A stretch of DNA of 20,338 nt from Hylemonella sp. UBA2468 (GCA_002342165.1 DDPM01000020.1:362-20699); one strand, 5' to 3'; numbered from the stretch's first letter, positions 1-7,000 are shown. Notes: generated by a model from the sequence alone, not told the origin. Made by a program: numbers and translations.

Positions 1-340
1 ACCCGCCAAACTGGTTCAGGGTGGATGACCCATCAAGACCATTTGCCTGAGCTTTTACGATGCCTTCAGGCAAGTGCATTGGCCCTACCACAGGCACTTC
101 GGCGTCGATCAAATGTTGTGCAAAGATGTGTTCTTCCAGAATTTGAGCGGGGCTCCAGCGCTCGGGGCGGTAAAACTTGGCCACCACCGCAGGCCCGCTG
201 TCCAAGTGCACTTGATAGACACGGTTTTCATAAGAACTCAGCGCCTGCAGGCGACCGTCTCCCCATAAGCCGACGCTGGCTAGGGCATCCATCACCACAT
301 CTGGGGTAAGACTCTCAAAAGGATGGGTTGCATCTGACAT
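1..340 (-). CDS. srkA: Stress-response serine/threonine kinase SrkA (YihE/RdoA), partial
   Basis: This is the N-terminal 113 codons of a kinase of the YihE/SrkA family, and the rest lies beyond the left edge. The start is the ATG at 340. The reading shows MDALASVGLWGDGRLQ, then SYENRVYQV, VAKFYRPERW, QILEEH and EVPVVGP. As I remember E. coli SrkA, these match its N-lobe almost motif for motif, and the lysine in VAKFYRPERW would be the ATP-binding lysine. SrkA-type proteins are cytoplasmic kinases of the aminoglycoside-phosphotransferase fold, linked to envelope and oxidative stress survival and to counteracting MazF toxicity in E. coli. The catalytic loop is not in view, so activity cannot be judged. 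The gene is divergent from the small plus-strand gene at 483. Confidence 0.9.
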   Translation of the reverse strand, partial: MSDATHPFESLTPDVVMDALASVGLWGDGRLQALSSYENRVYQVHLDSGPAVVAKFYRPERWSPAQILEEHIFAQHLIDAEVPVVGPMHLPEGIVKAQANGLDGSSTLNQFGG

Positions 341-482
341 GCCCCAAGCTTAGTGCTTCTTGAAAAGTGACGGCTTGTCAGACAACTTCCTACAAGAAGA
401 AGCGCCACCTGCCGACTTCACTTATTCAGAGCGAGGCCTAAAGTAGATCACGTCCACTTTGGATGCATACCGAGGATAAACC

Positions 483-719
483 ATGCAAAACGATCTTATT
501 TCGCTCAACCCCTTCAGTCTCATGATGGAGCCTGAAAACGTACTTCAAGCGATGGAACAGTCCACCACCTTACGCAGCCTCAAGCGCCGCGTCTTGCGAC
601 CCTTGGACAAACCCCTGATTCCCTATGCCCAGGGCAAGAACCCCTACGAAGACATCGATCAGGAAATTGAGATGGAGCTTGACCAAGATTTTGGCGGAGC
701 AGAAGAGCACATTCAGTAG
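483..719 (+). CDS. Small acidic protein of unknown function (78 aa)
   Basis: I do not recognise a named family. The frame starts at an ATG preceded by GAGGA, seven bases upstream, which is a good ribosome binding site, and ends with TAG. The 78-residue product has an N-terminal segment with NPFSLMMEPENVLQAME, a basic middle with LKRRVLRPLDKPLIPY, and a very acidic C-terminus (DIDQEIEMELDQDF). There is no signal peptide or membrane segment, so it is probably cytoplasmic. The split between a basic centre and an acidic tail, and the proline-bounded RPLDKPLIP block, look like a real folded or partner-binding protein rather than a chance frame. It is divergent from srkA and converges on the TRAP operon with only a 14-base gap. 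Confidence 0.7.
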   Translation: MQNDLISLNPFSLMMEPENVLQAMEQSTTLRSLKRRVLRPLDKPLIPYAQGKNPYEDIDQEIEMELDQDFGGAEEHIQ

Positions 720-733
720 AACCCCGGTGTTGA

Positions 734-1000
734 TTACTGCGCCTTGGTTTGGGCTTGCAGTATCAGTGCCCCGTGATCGATGAAGTTGTCCCCCTTGGGG
801 GCTTGAGCCAAAAACTCCCGCTCCTGCGCAGTCAACTTGGCTTCACGTTGTTGCGCCAAATCCAAGCAGGCCTGTGCCGCACGGGCTTTTTCAGGCTTAC
901 CCTCTTGTAGCATCACCGCAGCCGCGCGCAATTGTTGAATTTCACGCGCCAAACTGGCGGCCACTTGGGCCCGCTCTGCGCCCTCAAATGACTCAACCAC
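734..1000 (-). CDS. Putative 88-aa helical protein overlapping the end of dctM
   Basis: This is a minus-strand frame in a different register from dctM, whose last eight bases it overlaps if it starts at the GTG at 1000. An in-frame ATG at 1045 also exists but would place 15 more codons inside dctM. The product is hydrophilic and predicted to be mostly alpha-helical, rich in Ala, Gln, Glu and Arg (for example ASLAREIQQLRAAAVMLQ, then KARAAQACLDLAQQREAKL), with no membrane segment. No family was recognised. Its placement as last gene of the TRAP operon suggests translational coupling to dctM. No clear Shine-Dalgarno sequence precedes the GTG, so the start is uncertain. The ordered, charge-patterned sequence argues that it is coding, and it fills an otherwise empty gap. 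Confidence 0.5.
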   Translation of the reverse strand: MVESFEGAERAQVAASLAREIQQLRAAAVMLQEGKPEKARAAQACLDLAQQREAKLTAQEREFLAQAPKGDNFIDHGALILQAQTKAQ

Positions 1001-2897
1001 CGTACAAATAATTGGGCAGCCACAAAGTGAGCTGGGGCCACACATACATGAGCACCATACACAGAATCACGATCAACATGTAAGGCATCATGCCGGCAAA
1101 GATCTGGTTGATGGTGACATGCGGCGGTGAGACCCCTTTGAGATAAAAGGCCGACATGGCGACCGGCGGCGACAAAAAGGCCGCTTGCAAATTCACAAAC
1201 ACCAGGACCCCCCACAAAAGGGGATCAATTTGAAAGTGCTGCAGCAATGGAAGAAAGATGGGCACAAAAATCACGATGATTTCCGTCCACTCCAGCGGCC
1301 AACCCAGCACAAAAATAATGGCCTGAGACAACAACAAAAACTGAATCGGGGTGAGGTTCATGGACATCACCCACTCCTCCACCAAACGCTGCCCTCCCAA
1401 AATCGCAAAAACGGCTGAGAACAAAGCAGAGCCCACAAACAACCAACACACCATTGAAGTGGTTTTGGCGGTCAAAAACACCGCCTCTTTGATGCGTTCC
1501 AAGTTCAGGGTGCCGGCGCTCCAAGCCATTAAAAATGCGCCTGCTGCACCCACTGCCGCAGACTCTGTTGCGGTGGTGATTCCAAACAAAATCACCCCCA
1601 GCACCACAAACGTCAGGATGGCCAAAGGCATGACCGAGGTGATGAGCATGGACAAAATTTCGTATTGCTCGGCATCAAAGCGCCAGTAATACCAAACCAA
1701 TAAGCCCAAGGCAACCAAGCAAGCCGCCGCAAAACCCGAATAGAAGCCCTCAGGCACAGGCTCAGCCTTGGGGGCGTTCACGCCTTCACCGGCGCCCATT
1801 TCTTGCAAGGGCTCTTCTGCTACCGCTGCAGACTCTTGCAGGGTAGGTGTTGCCCCCATTTCCTGCAATGGCGCATCTTCAGCCGGCGGCTCCTGCACAC
1901 TGCCGTTAGCCGCAGATTCAGCGGCAACAGGCTCTGTCGATGCGCTCGCGGCAGGCTCGGCTACCGTTTGCATAGCCACCACGCCCGTATCTTCCACTTG
2001 TTGAGAATGGATGGTCACATACCACCACACGGCGCCTAGGCTGGCTAACGCCAAAATCACGGGGGCCAAAGCCCGAACCAGTGCGTTGACCAGGCTCAAC
2101 CAACCCAGGTTGACACCTTCTATGCCACGCTGCAAAGCCTTGGTTGGGCTGAGCACCGCCCAAACCAATGCGGGTAACATAAAGCGCGAGTAGCTGCTTG
2201 ACACATGCGCCACCCAAGGCGAAATGGGCGCGCGCATTTGCTCAATGGGCAGCTTGGGTGCCACTTTAGGGTCCAGAAGCGCCCAGCCAATCACGTACAC
2301 AAGATACAAAAAGGCCAAAAAGAAACCTGGAAACATGGCCGCAGCATATAGCTTGACCACAGACTGCCCCGCAACAGCCGCATACACAATGATCATCACA
2401 GAAGGGGGAATCAAAATCCCCAAAGTGCCACCGGCCGTGATCACACCCGCAGCCAAGCGGGTGTCGTAACCGGCGTTGAGCATAGGGCGCATGGCAATCA
2501 CGCCCATCAGCACCACCACGGCGCCAACCAATCCGCTTGCAATACCCCAAAAGGTGCAAATCACCAAAGTGGTGACGGCCAAAGAACCGGGCAACCTGCG
2601 AAAAGCCAGCTGAACGCTTTGGAACATTTTGTCCACCAGCGCACCGCGTTCCATGATGTAGCCCATCAACACAAACAACGGAATAGATAACAAGGTGTCG
2701 TTGTTCATCGCGCCAAAAGCGCGCTGCACCATCAGATCAAAAATTTTGTTAGAAAAAAACGGAACGGCAGGGTCGTAAAAGGCGTAAAACCCAAACATCA
2801 TGCCCAAGCCCATCAGGGTAAAGGCGCTAGGGAACCCCATCATGATCACGACCACAATCATGCCGAGCATGGTCAGGCCCAGTGCTGCATTGCTCAT
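993..2897 (-). CDS. dctM: TRAP transporter large permease (DctM family) with a long central insert
   Basis: This is the large membrane subunit of a tripartite ATP-independent periplasmic transporter, which uses an ion gradient to import the ligand delivered by the binding protein. I chose the ATG at 2897 because AAAGG stands six bases upstream; an in-frame TTG at 2903 has no room for a ribosome binding site. The protein is 634 residues, whereas typical DctM is about 425-450. Family signatures are present: LMGYIMERGALVDKMF near 77-92, GTLGILIPPSVMIIVY near 157-172, and TTATESAAVGAAGA near 441-454. The extra length is an insert at about 220-418. It contains two added hydrophobic stretches (about 270-294 and 385-404) flanking an Ala/Pro/Glu-rich linker (298-383) in which PLQEMGA appears twice, 20 residues apart. 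It lies two bases after dctQ, so the two are coupled. Confidence 0.93.
   Translation of the reverse strand: MSNAALGLTMLGMIVVVIMMGFPSAFTLMGLGMMFGFYAFYDPAVPFFSNKIFDLMVQRAFGAMNNDTLLSIPLFVLMGYIMERGALVDKMFQSVQLAFRRLPGSLAVTTLVICTFWGIASGLVGAVVVLMGVIAMRPMLNAGYDTRLAAGVITAGGTLGILIPPSVMIIVYAAVAGQSVVKLYAAAMFPGFFLAFLYLVYVIGWALLDPKVAPKLPIEQMRAPISPWVAHVSSSYSRFMLPALVWAVLSPTKALQRGIEGVNLGWLSLVNALVRALAPVILALASLGAVWWYVTIHSQQVEDTGVVAMQTVAEPAASASTEPVAAESAANGSVQEPPAEDAPLQEMGATPTLQESAAVAEEPLQEMGAGEGVNAPKAEPVPEGFYSGFAAACLVALGLLVWYYWRFDAEQYEILSMLITSVMPLAILTFVVLGVILFGITTATESAAVGAAGAFLMAWSAGTLNLERIKEAVFLTAKTTSMVCWLFVGSALFSAVFAILGGQRLVEEWVMSMNLTPIQFLLLSQAIIFVLGWPLEWTEIIVIFVPIFLPLLQHFQIDPLLWGVLVFVNLQAAFLSPPVAMSAFYLKGVSPPHVTINQIFAGMMPYMLIVILCMVLMYVWPQLTLWLPNYLYGG
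1795..1880 (-). repeat. Imperfect 60-bp repeat inside the dctM linker
   Basis: On the plus strand, a stretch beginning at 1795 (cccatttcttgcaaggg) recurs 60 bases later at 1855 (cccatttcctgcaatgg). At protein level this gives PLQEMGA at about residues 343-349 and again at 363-369, with a related LQESAA between them. The period of 20 codons and the matching silent positions suggest a local duplication within a low-complexity Ala/Pro/Glu linker. Confidence 0.6.
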
Positions 2898-2899
2898 GA

Positions 2900-3526
2900 T
2901 CAACCTTTCAAGCCTTTGGATTGTTCAATAGCGATGCGACGGGCTTCTTCATCCACCGATTCGCTGCCAGCCAACTGTTGGCTCACCACGTCGGCTTCCT
3001 GAGCGTCCTTGAGGCGCGGGGTCCATTCGCCAGTTTGCAAGCACACCACACAGCGCAACATTTCAGACAAACCTTGCATCAGCACCAAAGCGCCCGCCAA
3101 GGGAATGATGAACTTAAAGGGATACAAGGGCAGGGGATCTGCGTTGAAAGTTTGCTCGTTGATGGCCAATGAATCTTGAAAATACGTCCAGCCCGACCAC
3201 GTCAGGGCCATCACTCCGGGCAAAAAGAACAGGCCAAACAACACCAAATCGATGGCAGCTTGTTTGCGGGGCTTCATGCTGCCGTAAAAAAAGTCGCCGC
3301 GTACATGCCCGTCCTGTGACAAGGTATAGGCCCCTCCCATCATGAACAAGGTGCCGTAAAGCATATTGCTGGCATCAAACACCCAAGCGGTGGGCGCATT
3401 CAAGATGTAGCGCTTGAACACTTCAATCACCACCAACAACATCAACACCACAATCAACCAAGAGAAAGTTTTACCGACCCAGGTACTGATGCGGTCTGCC
3501 ATGTGCAGAACTTTTTGAATCTTCAT
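2900..3526 (-). CDS. dctQ: TRAP transporter small permease (DctQ family)
   Basis: This is the four-helix small membrane subunit that partners DctM. I chose the ATG at 3526 (MKIQKVLHMADRIS) because the open frame upstream of it translates a terminator-like hairpin region and AGGGG stands about ten bases before this ATG. The 208-residue product has hydrophobic segments near 20-38, 55-70, 90-112 and 133-155. It carries the DctQ-like stretch VIEVFKRYILNAPTAWVFD and then GAYTLSQDGHVRGDFFY, typical of small permeases where GHVRVD-like sequence follows the second helix. The tail beyond about residue 165 is hydrophilic and acidic. It lies between dctP, from which it is separated by 134 bases holding an attenuator-like hairpin, and dctM, which starts two bases after its stop. 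Confidence 0.9.
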   Translation of the reverse strand: MKIQKVLHMADRISTWVGKTFSWLIVVLMLLVVIEVFKRYILNAPTAWVFDASNMLYGTLFMMGGAYTLSQDGHVRGDFFYGSMKPRKQAAIDLVLFGLFFLPGVMALTWSGWTYFQDSLAINEQTFNADPLPLYPFKFIIPLAGALVLMQGLSEMLRCVVCLQTGEWTPRLKDAQEADVVSQQLAGSESVDEEARRIAIEQSKGLKG

Positions 3527-3540
3527 GTGGGCAACACCCC

Positions 3541-3581
3541 TAAAAAAAACAAACCAGCCAATCGGTTGCCCGAGTGGCTGG
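3541..3581 (-). terminator. Rho-independent terminator/attenuator between dctP and dctQ
   Basis: Read on the minus strand, CCAGCCA (3581-3575) pairs with TGGCTGG (3560-3554), giving seven perfect pairs. Inside, after a 2x2 internal loop, CGG pairs with CCG around a GCAA tetraloop of the stable GNRA class. The stem is followed at once by TTT, a G and eight T residues. This is a textbook intrinsic terminator. It lies after the dctP stop and only 15 bases before the dctQ start, so it most likely reduces but does not abolish read-through, making binding protein in excess of permease. Confidence 0.8.
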
Positions 3582-3600
3582 AAGTGGGTAACTCCTGGGC

Positions 3601-3660
3601 CAACCTGAGTCAGGTTGACTGCCAAGTCAAGGATTTTAGTCCAAGGCCTTGGTGCTTGGC
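3601..3660 (-). other. Tandem hairpins downstream of the dctP stop codon
   Basis: Immediately after dctP are two further self-complementary elements. The first is CCAAGGCCTTGG, a 12-bp perfect palindrome at 3641-3652, lying within an outer pair GCCAAG/CTTGGC (3621-3626 with 3655-3660). The second is CAACCTG-AGT-CAGGTTG at 3601-3617, a seven-pair stem with a three-base loop. In the dctP transcript they would form 3'-end structures ahead of the terminator, and such stems can protect the upstream message from 3' exonucleases. Confidence 0.5.
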
Positions 3661-4779
3661 TTAAGCTTTAGGAGCGGCCTTCTTGGCAAAGAAATGGTCG
3701 TAGGCCATTTTGAAATCGACCATGTAGTCGCGCTGCCATTGGCCGGCGTTGATGGCGTAGGCACGCTGAGAATCCAACACCTTTTTGAACAAAGCGTTCT
3801 CAGAACCTTTCTTCTCAATGATCTTGTCCCAAGAGGCCAACTGAGCCTTCAAGATGGCATCTGGTGTTTTGTAAAACTTGATGCCCGATTTTTTCAACTC
3901 AATATAGTCTTTGGTATTGCGGTCAATGGCTTTCCAGCTCATGTCGGCACTGGCGGCCTGAACAGAGTAGTCAATGATGGAGCGCAATTCAGCAGGCAGC
4001 GTGTTGAGTTTGGTCTTGTTGAACAAAATTTCAAACTGCTCGCCGGACTGATGAAAGCTCTGCAGCATGCAGTTTTTCACCACATCAGGGAAACCCAAGA
4101 TGCGGTCAGAAGTGGCGTTGTTGAATTCGGCACCGTCAATCAAACCACGGTCCAGGGCCGGCACAATTTCGCCACCGGGCAGAGGGTTCACCGCAGCGCC
4201 CATGTCGGTGTACATGTCAACCGCCAAACCGACGGTACGGAACTTCACGCCCTTCATTTGGCTCACGTTGGAGATGGGCTTTTTGAACCAGCCAAAAGGC
4301 TGGGTAGGCATGGGGCCATACAAGTAAGACACCACATCCATGCTCAGCGAAGCGTAAATTTCTTCCAGCAACGCTTTGCCGCCGCCGTAGTTGTGCCAAG
4401 CCAGCACCATGTTGGGGTCCATACCAAACGCAGGGCCAGAACCCCACAAGGCCAGAGCGGAGTTTTTACCGTAGTGGTAAGCCACCACACCGTGGCCTCC
4501 ATCCAAGGTGCCCTTGTTCACGGCTTCCAGCAATTGGAAAGCAGGCACCACGGAGCCAGATGGCAGCACTTCAATTTTGAGTTTGCCACTGGCCATGTCA
4601 TTGACTTTTTTGGCAAAGTCGTTGGCGTATTCGTGAAAGATGTCTTTTGCAGGCCATGTACTTTGGAAACGCAAGGACACGGTTTGGGCCGTGGCAATCA
4701 TGGGTGCGGTCATCGCGCCAGCAGCTATGGCAGCGCCTTTAAGCAGACTGCGACGACGAGGTGTGGTGGTGGTATTCAC
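3661..4779 (-). CDS. dctP: TRAP transporter substrate-binding protein, TakP-like, with a Tat signal
   Basis: This is the periplasmic binding protein of the TRAP system. I prefer the GTG at 4779 because GGAGA lies six bases upstream; the in-frame ATG at 4815 has a poorer site and would put 12 residues before the signal. The 372-residue product starts with a twin-arginine signal (PRRRSLLKG, residues 7-15), a hydrophobic run, and a likely cleavage at ATA-Q near residue 31. The mature part has WGSGPAFGMDPN (112-123), FGWFKKPI, FRTVGLAVDMYTDMG (170-184) and PGGEIVPALDRGLIDGAEF (191-209). These resemble the TakP/2-oxoacid and lactate branch, where the Arg of FRT and the acidic residue of the GAE motif contact the ligand or its cation. 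Substrates such as pyruvate, other 2-oxoacids or lactate are inferred, not proven. Confidence 0.9.
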   Translation of the reverse strand: MNTTTTPRRRSLLKGAAIAAGAMTAPMIATAQTVSLRFQSTWPAKDIFHEYANDFAKKVNDMASGKLKIEVLPSGSVVPAFQLLEAVNKGTLDGGHGVVAYHYGKNSALALWGSGPAFGMDPNMVLAWHNYGGGKALLEEIYASLSMDVVSYLYGPMPTQPFGWFKKPISNVSQMKGVKFRTVGLAVDMYTDMGAAVNPLPGGEIVPALDRGLIDGAEFNNATSDRILGFPDVVKNCMLQSFHQSGEQFEILFNKTKLNTLPAELRSIIDYSVQAASADMSWKAIDRNTKDYIELKKSGIKFYKTPDAILKAQLASWDKIIEKKGSENALFKKVLDSQRAYAINAGQWQRDYMVDFKMAYDHFFAKKAAPKA

Positions 4780-4826
4780 AGGTATCTCCAAAGTTTGAGT
4801 TGCGGAATGCCTCATTCTGAACGTGT

Positions 4827-4865
4827 AACCCTACTAAACTGTTTAGGGTTTTCACCAGTAAACAG
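4827..4865. promoter_or_regulatory. Nested inverted repeats upstream of dctP
   Basis: Three overlapping symmetric elements are visible: AACCCTA (4827-4833) with TAGGGTT (4844-4850); CTAAAC-T-GTTTAG (4834-4846), a 13-base palindrome; and CTGTTTA (4839-4845) with TAAACAG (4859-4865), spaced by 13. They lie 48-86 bases upstream of the dctP GTG and far from any stop codon, so they fit operator sites or a leader hairpin better than a terminator. No convincing -35/-10 pair could be fixed here. Confidence 0.4.
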
Positions 4866-4872
4866 CTCACGG

Positions 4873-4894
4873 CTTTGTAAGTGCTTCGTAAGTG
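4873..4894. promoter_or_regulatory. 11-bp tandem direct repeat in the divergent dctP/FAH promoter region
   Basis: CTTTGTAAGTG (4873-4883) is followed directly by CTTCGTAAGTG (4884-4894), ten of eleven bases identical. An 11-bp period is about one helical turn, which puts both copies on the same DNA face. That is the usual arrangement for response-regulator or activator half-sites. The pair sits midway between dctP (starts 4779, minus) and the FAH-family gene (starts 4983, plus), so one regulator could control both. The regulator itself is not in the window. Confidence 0.45.
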
Positions 4895-4982
4895 ACACGG
4901 TCGAGCTGGTATATCTTTGATCCATAACTGGCCTAGTGCCTTTAAGATGCTTCTTATAAATCACTCAAACAAGGAGACTTAC

Positions 4983-5768
4983 ATGGATCGTCGTAATTTC
5001 TTTCAAGGTTCCGCCTTAATGGCGACAGGTGCAGTGGTGGGATGTGCCACCCCCGGCATCGCGCAACAGCAAGTCAAAACACCCTTCAACGTGCCTGCCA
5101 CCCATATACCCATTGTGGGTAGCGAAGACATGTTTCCTGTGCGTCGCATCTACTGTATTGGCCGCAACTATGCCGCGCACGCCCGCGAAATGGGTTCCGA
5201 CCCTACACGTGAACCCCCTTTCTTTTTTCAAAAACCCACCGATGCCATTCAATATGTGGCCGCGGGTACAGTGGCAGACCACCCCTACCCCACTCTGACC
5301 AAAAACTACCACTACGAGGCTGAACTCGTAGCCTGCTTGGGCAAGGGTGGGCGAGATATTCCTCCGGATCGCGCTCTGGATTTGGTCTATGGCTATTCGC
5401 TGGGTTTAGACATGACCCGCAGGGACTTGCAACGCGCTTTGGGCGATGAGAAAAAACCTTGGGAAATCGGCAAAAGCTTTGACCGCTCCGCCCCAATTGG
5501 TGCGGTGCATAAGGTTGGGCTAACAGGGCACTTCATTAAAGGCTCCATATGGTTGAAGGTCAACGGCCAGACTAAACAAAACGCCAACCTGAACCAAATG
5601 ATCTGGTCGGTGGCAGAACAAATCAGCCGACTGTCTCAGGCCTTTGAGCTGTTTCCGGGCGACATTATTTATTCAGGCACGCCTGAAAACGTAGGCCCAG
5701 TGGTGCGTGGCGATGTGATTGAAATGCACATAGACGGCCTGCCTAACTTGAGCGTGAAGATCGTTTAA
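4983..5768 (+). CDS. Exported FAH-family hydrolase (acylpyruvase/fumarylpyruvate hydrolase-like)
   Basis: This 261-residue enzyme of the fumarylacetoacetate hydrolase superfamily would hydrolyse an acylpyruvate-type C-C bond to release pyruvate. The ATG at 4983 has AAGGAG six bases upstream; longer in-frame starts lack such a site. The N-terminus is a signal: MDRRNFFQGS with twin arginines, a hydrophobic stretch, VVGC fitting a lipobox at Cys21, and an alternative signal peptidase site at GIA-Q (residue 27). The core begins with RIYCIGRNYAAHAREM (55-70), whose His67 and Glu70 match the catalytic HxxE dyad of FAHD1. Metal ligands would be Glu112, Glu114 and Asp143, with Lys164 in IGKSFDRS and a C-terminal SGTPENVGPV. 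Members of this family are normally cytoplasmic, so export is unusual. It is divergent from dctP and followed after six bases by the rhodanese gene. Confidence 0.88.
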   Translation: MDRRNFFQGSALMATGAVVGCATPGIAQQQVKTPFNVPATHIPIVGSEDMFPVRRIYCIGRNYAAHAREMGSDPTREPPFFFQKPTDAIQYVAAGTVADHPYPTLTKNYHYEAELVACLGKGGRDIPPDRALDLVYGYSLGLDMTRRDLQRALGDEKKPWEIGKSFDRSAPIGAVHKVGLTGHFIKGSIWLKVNGQTKQNANLNQMIWSVAEQISRLSQAFELFPGDIIYSGTPENVGPVVRGDVIEMHIDGLPNLSVKIV

Positions 5769-5774
5769 CAGGGC

Positions 5775-6197
5775 ATGTCTTCATTGAATTTGGGCGTCAC
5801 CCCTGCTATAGACTACGCCGGCGACATCACCCCCCAGTTGGCTTACCAATGGTGTCAATCCGGTGAGGCCGTGCTGGTGGATGTTCGCAGTGATGCCGAG
5901 CGCGAGTGGGTGGGCTTTGTACCGGGTGCCTTGGCCATTGCCTGGAAGCAGTGGCCCGGTATGGCGATCAACCCAGAGTTTGATGAGCGCATTCAAAATG
6001 CAAGCCCTGACTCCAAAAAATTACTACTGCTGTGCCGAAGCGGCGTGCGCTCGATAGCTGCGGCACAACGCGCCACAGCTCTGGGCCTAGAGGCCTACAA
6101 CATTCTGGAAGGCTTTGAGGGTAACCCCGATACCCTTGGTCATCGGGGCACATTAGGGGGCTGGCGTTTTCATGGGCTACCTTGGAAGCAAAACTAA
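5775..6197 (+). CDS. Rhodanese-like domain protein
   Basis: This is a single-domain, 140-residue rhodanese (sulfurtransferase) protein without a signal peptide. The start ATG lies six bases after the FAH-family stop. [20 protein letters not shown] (33-52) is the usual N-terminal rhodanese block with the Asp-Val-Arg core. [10 protein letters not shown] (84-93) is the active-site loop with the persulfide-carrying Cys87 and the six-residue loop length of sulfur rather than phosphate chemistry. LEGFEGN follows as in many bacterial homologues, and the C-terminus ends [13 protein letters not shown]. It probably moves sulfane sulfur in the cytoplasm; the acceptor is unknown. Its tight linkage to the FAH-family gene and coaX is probably operon structure rather than a shared pathway. 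Confidence 0.87.
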   Translation: MSSLNLGVTPAIDYAGDITPQLAYQWCQSGEAVLVDVRSDAEREWVGFVPGALAIAWKQWPGMAINPEFDERIQNASPDSKKLLLLCRSGVRSIAAAQRATALGLEAYNILEGFEGNPDTLGHRGTLGGWRFHGLPWKQN

Positions 6198-6232
6198 GCC
6201 CCACCATCCAGCTTCACCCAACACCACTACCC

Positions 6233-7000
6233 ATGACGTTTCTTGCCATTGATGTGGGCAACACCCGCTTGAAATGGGCTTTGTTTGATGCCCCCTGCCC
6301 TGGCGCGAATTTGTTGCAGCAAGGCGCTGAGTTTTTAGATCACATCGACCGACTGAGTGAAGGCGCCTGGTCCAAGCTGCCCCAACCCAGCAGCATGTTG
6401 GGCTGTATTGTGGCCAGCGATTCGGTGCGGCACCGGGTAGAAGAGCAAATGGAGATATGGCCTTGTTCGCCGCAATGGGTGGTGTCCAGCGCCTCAGAAG
6501 CTGGCTTGACCAACAACTATGACCACCCCACAAGACTTGGACCGGACCGATGGGTGGCCATGATTGGCGCTTGGCACCGCATGCTGTCTTTTGGCCCAGC
6601 GCGTCCCATCGTAGTGGCGATGGTAGGCACCGCGGTCACGGTGGAAGCCATAGACGCACAGGGTCATTTTCTAGGTGGCTACATCTTGCCCGGTCACGGC
6701 ATCATGTTGCGCGCGCTGGAGTCCGGCACCGCCGGTCTGCATGTGCCCACAGGCGATGTCTGCCCCTTTCCTACCAACACAAGTGACGCCCTCACCACTG
6801 GCGGTACGTTCGCCATATCGGGGGCAATGGACCGCATGGTGCAGCATGTGCGCCAACACTGCAAAGCCGAGCCCTGGTGCGTGATGACGGGTGGCGCCGG
6901 TTGGAAAATGTCACCCAACTTGTCCATACCCTTTGAATTGGTGGACAACCTGATTTTTGATGGGCTGCTTCAAGTGGCCAGCCAGCGCCACTTCAGCTGA
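6233..7000 (+). CDS. coaX: Type III pantothenate kinase
   Basis: This enzyme phosphorylates pantothenate with ATP, the first step of coenzyme A synthesis. It is a cytoplasmic ASKHA-fold protein that typically needs a monovalent cation and is not feedback-inhibited by CoA. The ATG at 6233 puts the first motif at the usual distance: [14 protein letters not shown] with Asp7, Gly9, Asn10 and Thr11 for phosphate binding. An upstream in-frame TTG at 6182 would add 17 unrelated residues. LGPDRW (102-107) contains the catalytic Asp105, [11 protein letters not shown] (131-141) is the second phosphate motif, and [15 protein letters not shown] carries the family PG-M-AL pattern. The length of 255 residues is normal. 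No Shine-Dalgarno site is visible before the ATG. It ends tail to tail with the M20 gene, sharing eight bases. Confidence 0.92.
   Translation: MTFLAIDVGNTRLKWALFDAPCPGANLLQQGAEFLDHIDRLSEGAWSKLPQPSSMLGCIVASDSVRHRVEEQMEIWPCSPQWVVSSASEAGLTNNYDHPTRLGPDRWVAMIGAWHRMLSFGPARPIVVAMVGTAVTVEAIDAQGHFLGGYILPGHGIMLRALESGTAGLHVPTGDVCPFPTNTSDALTTGGTFAISGAMDRMVQHVRQHCKAEPWCVMTGGAGWKMSPNLSIPFELVDNLIFDGLLQVASQRHFS

Noticed and set aside
375..385. Small palindrome TTGTC-A-GACAA between srkA and the 78-aa gene
   Set aside because: Only five pairs around one base, no T-tract and no aligned promoter boxes. It is compatible with chance, and nothing else was seen in this 142-base gap.
3649..4920. A 423-codon open frame on the plus strand opposite dctP
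   Set aside because: It is the antisense shadow of dctP. The product has no domain, is rich in His, Gln and Arg in an unpatterned way, and has no ribosome binding site, whereas the minus strand encodes a clear TRAP binding protein.
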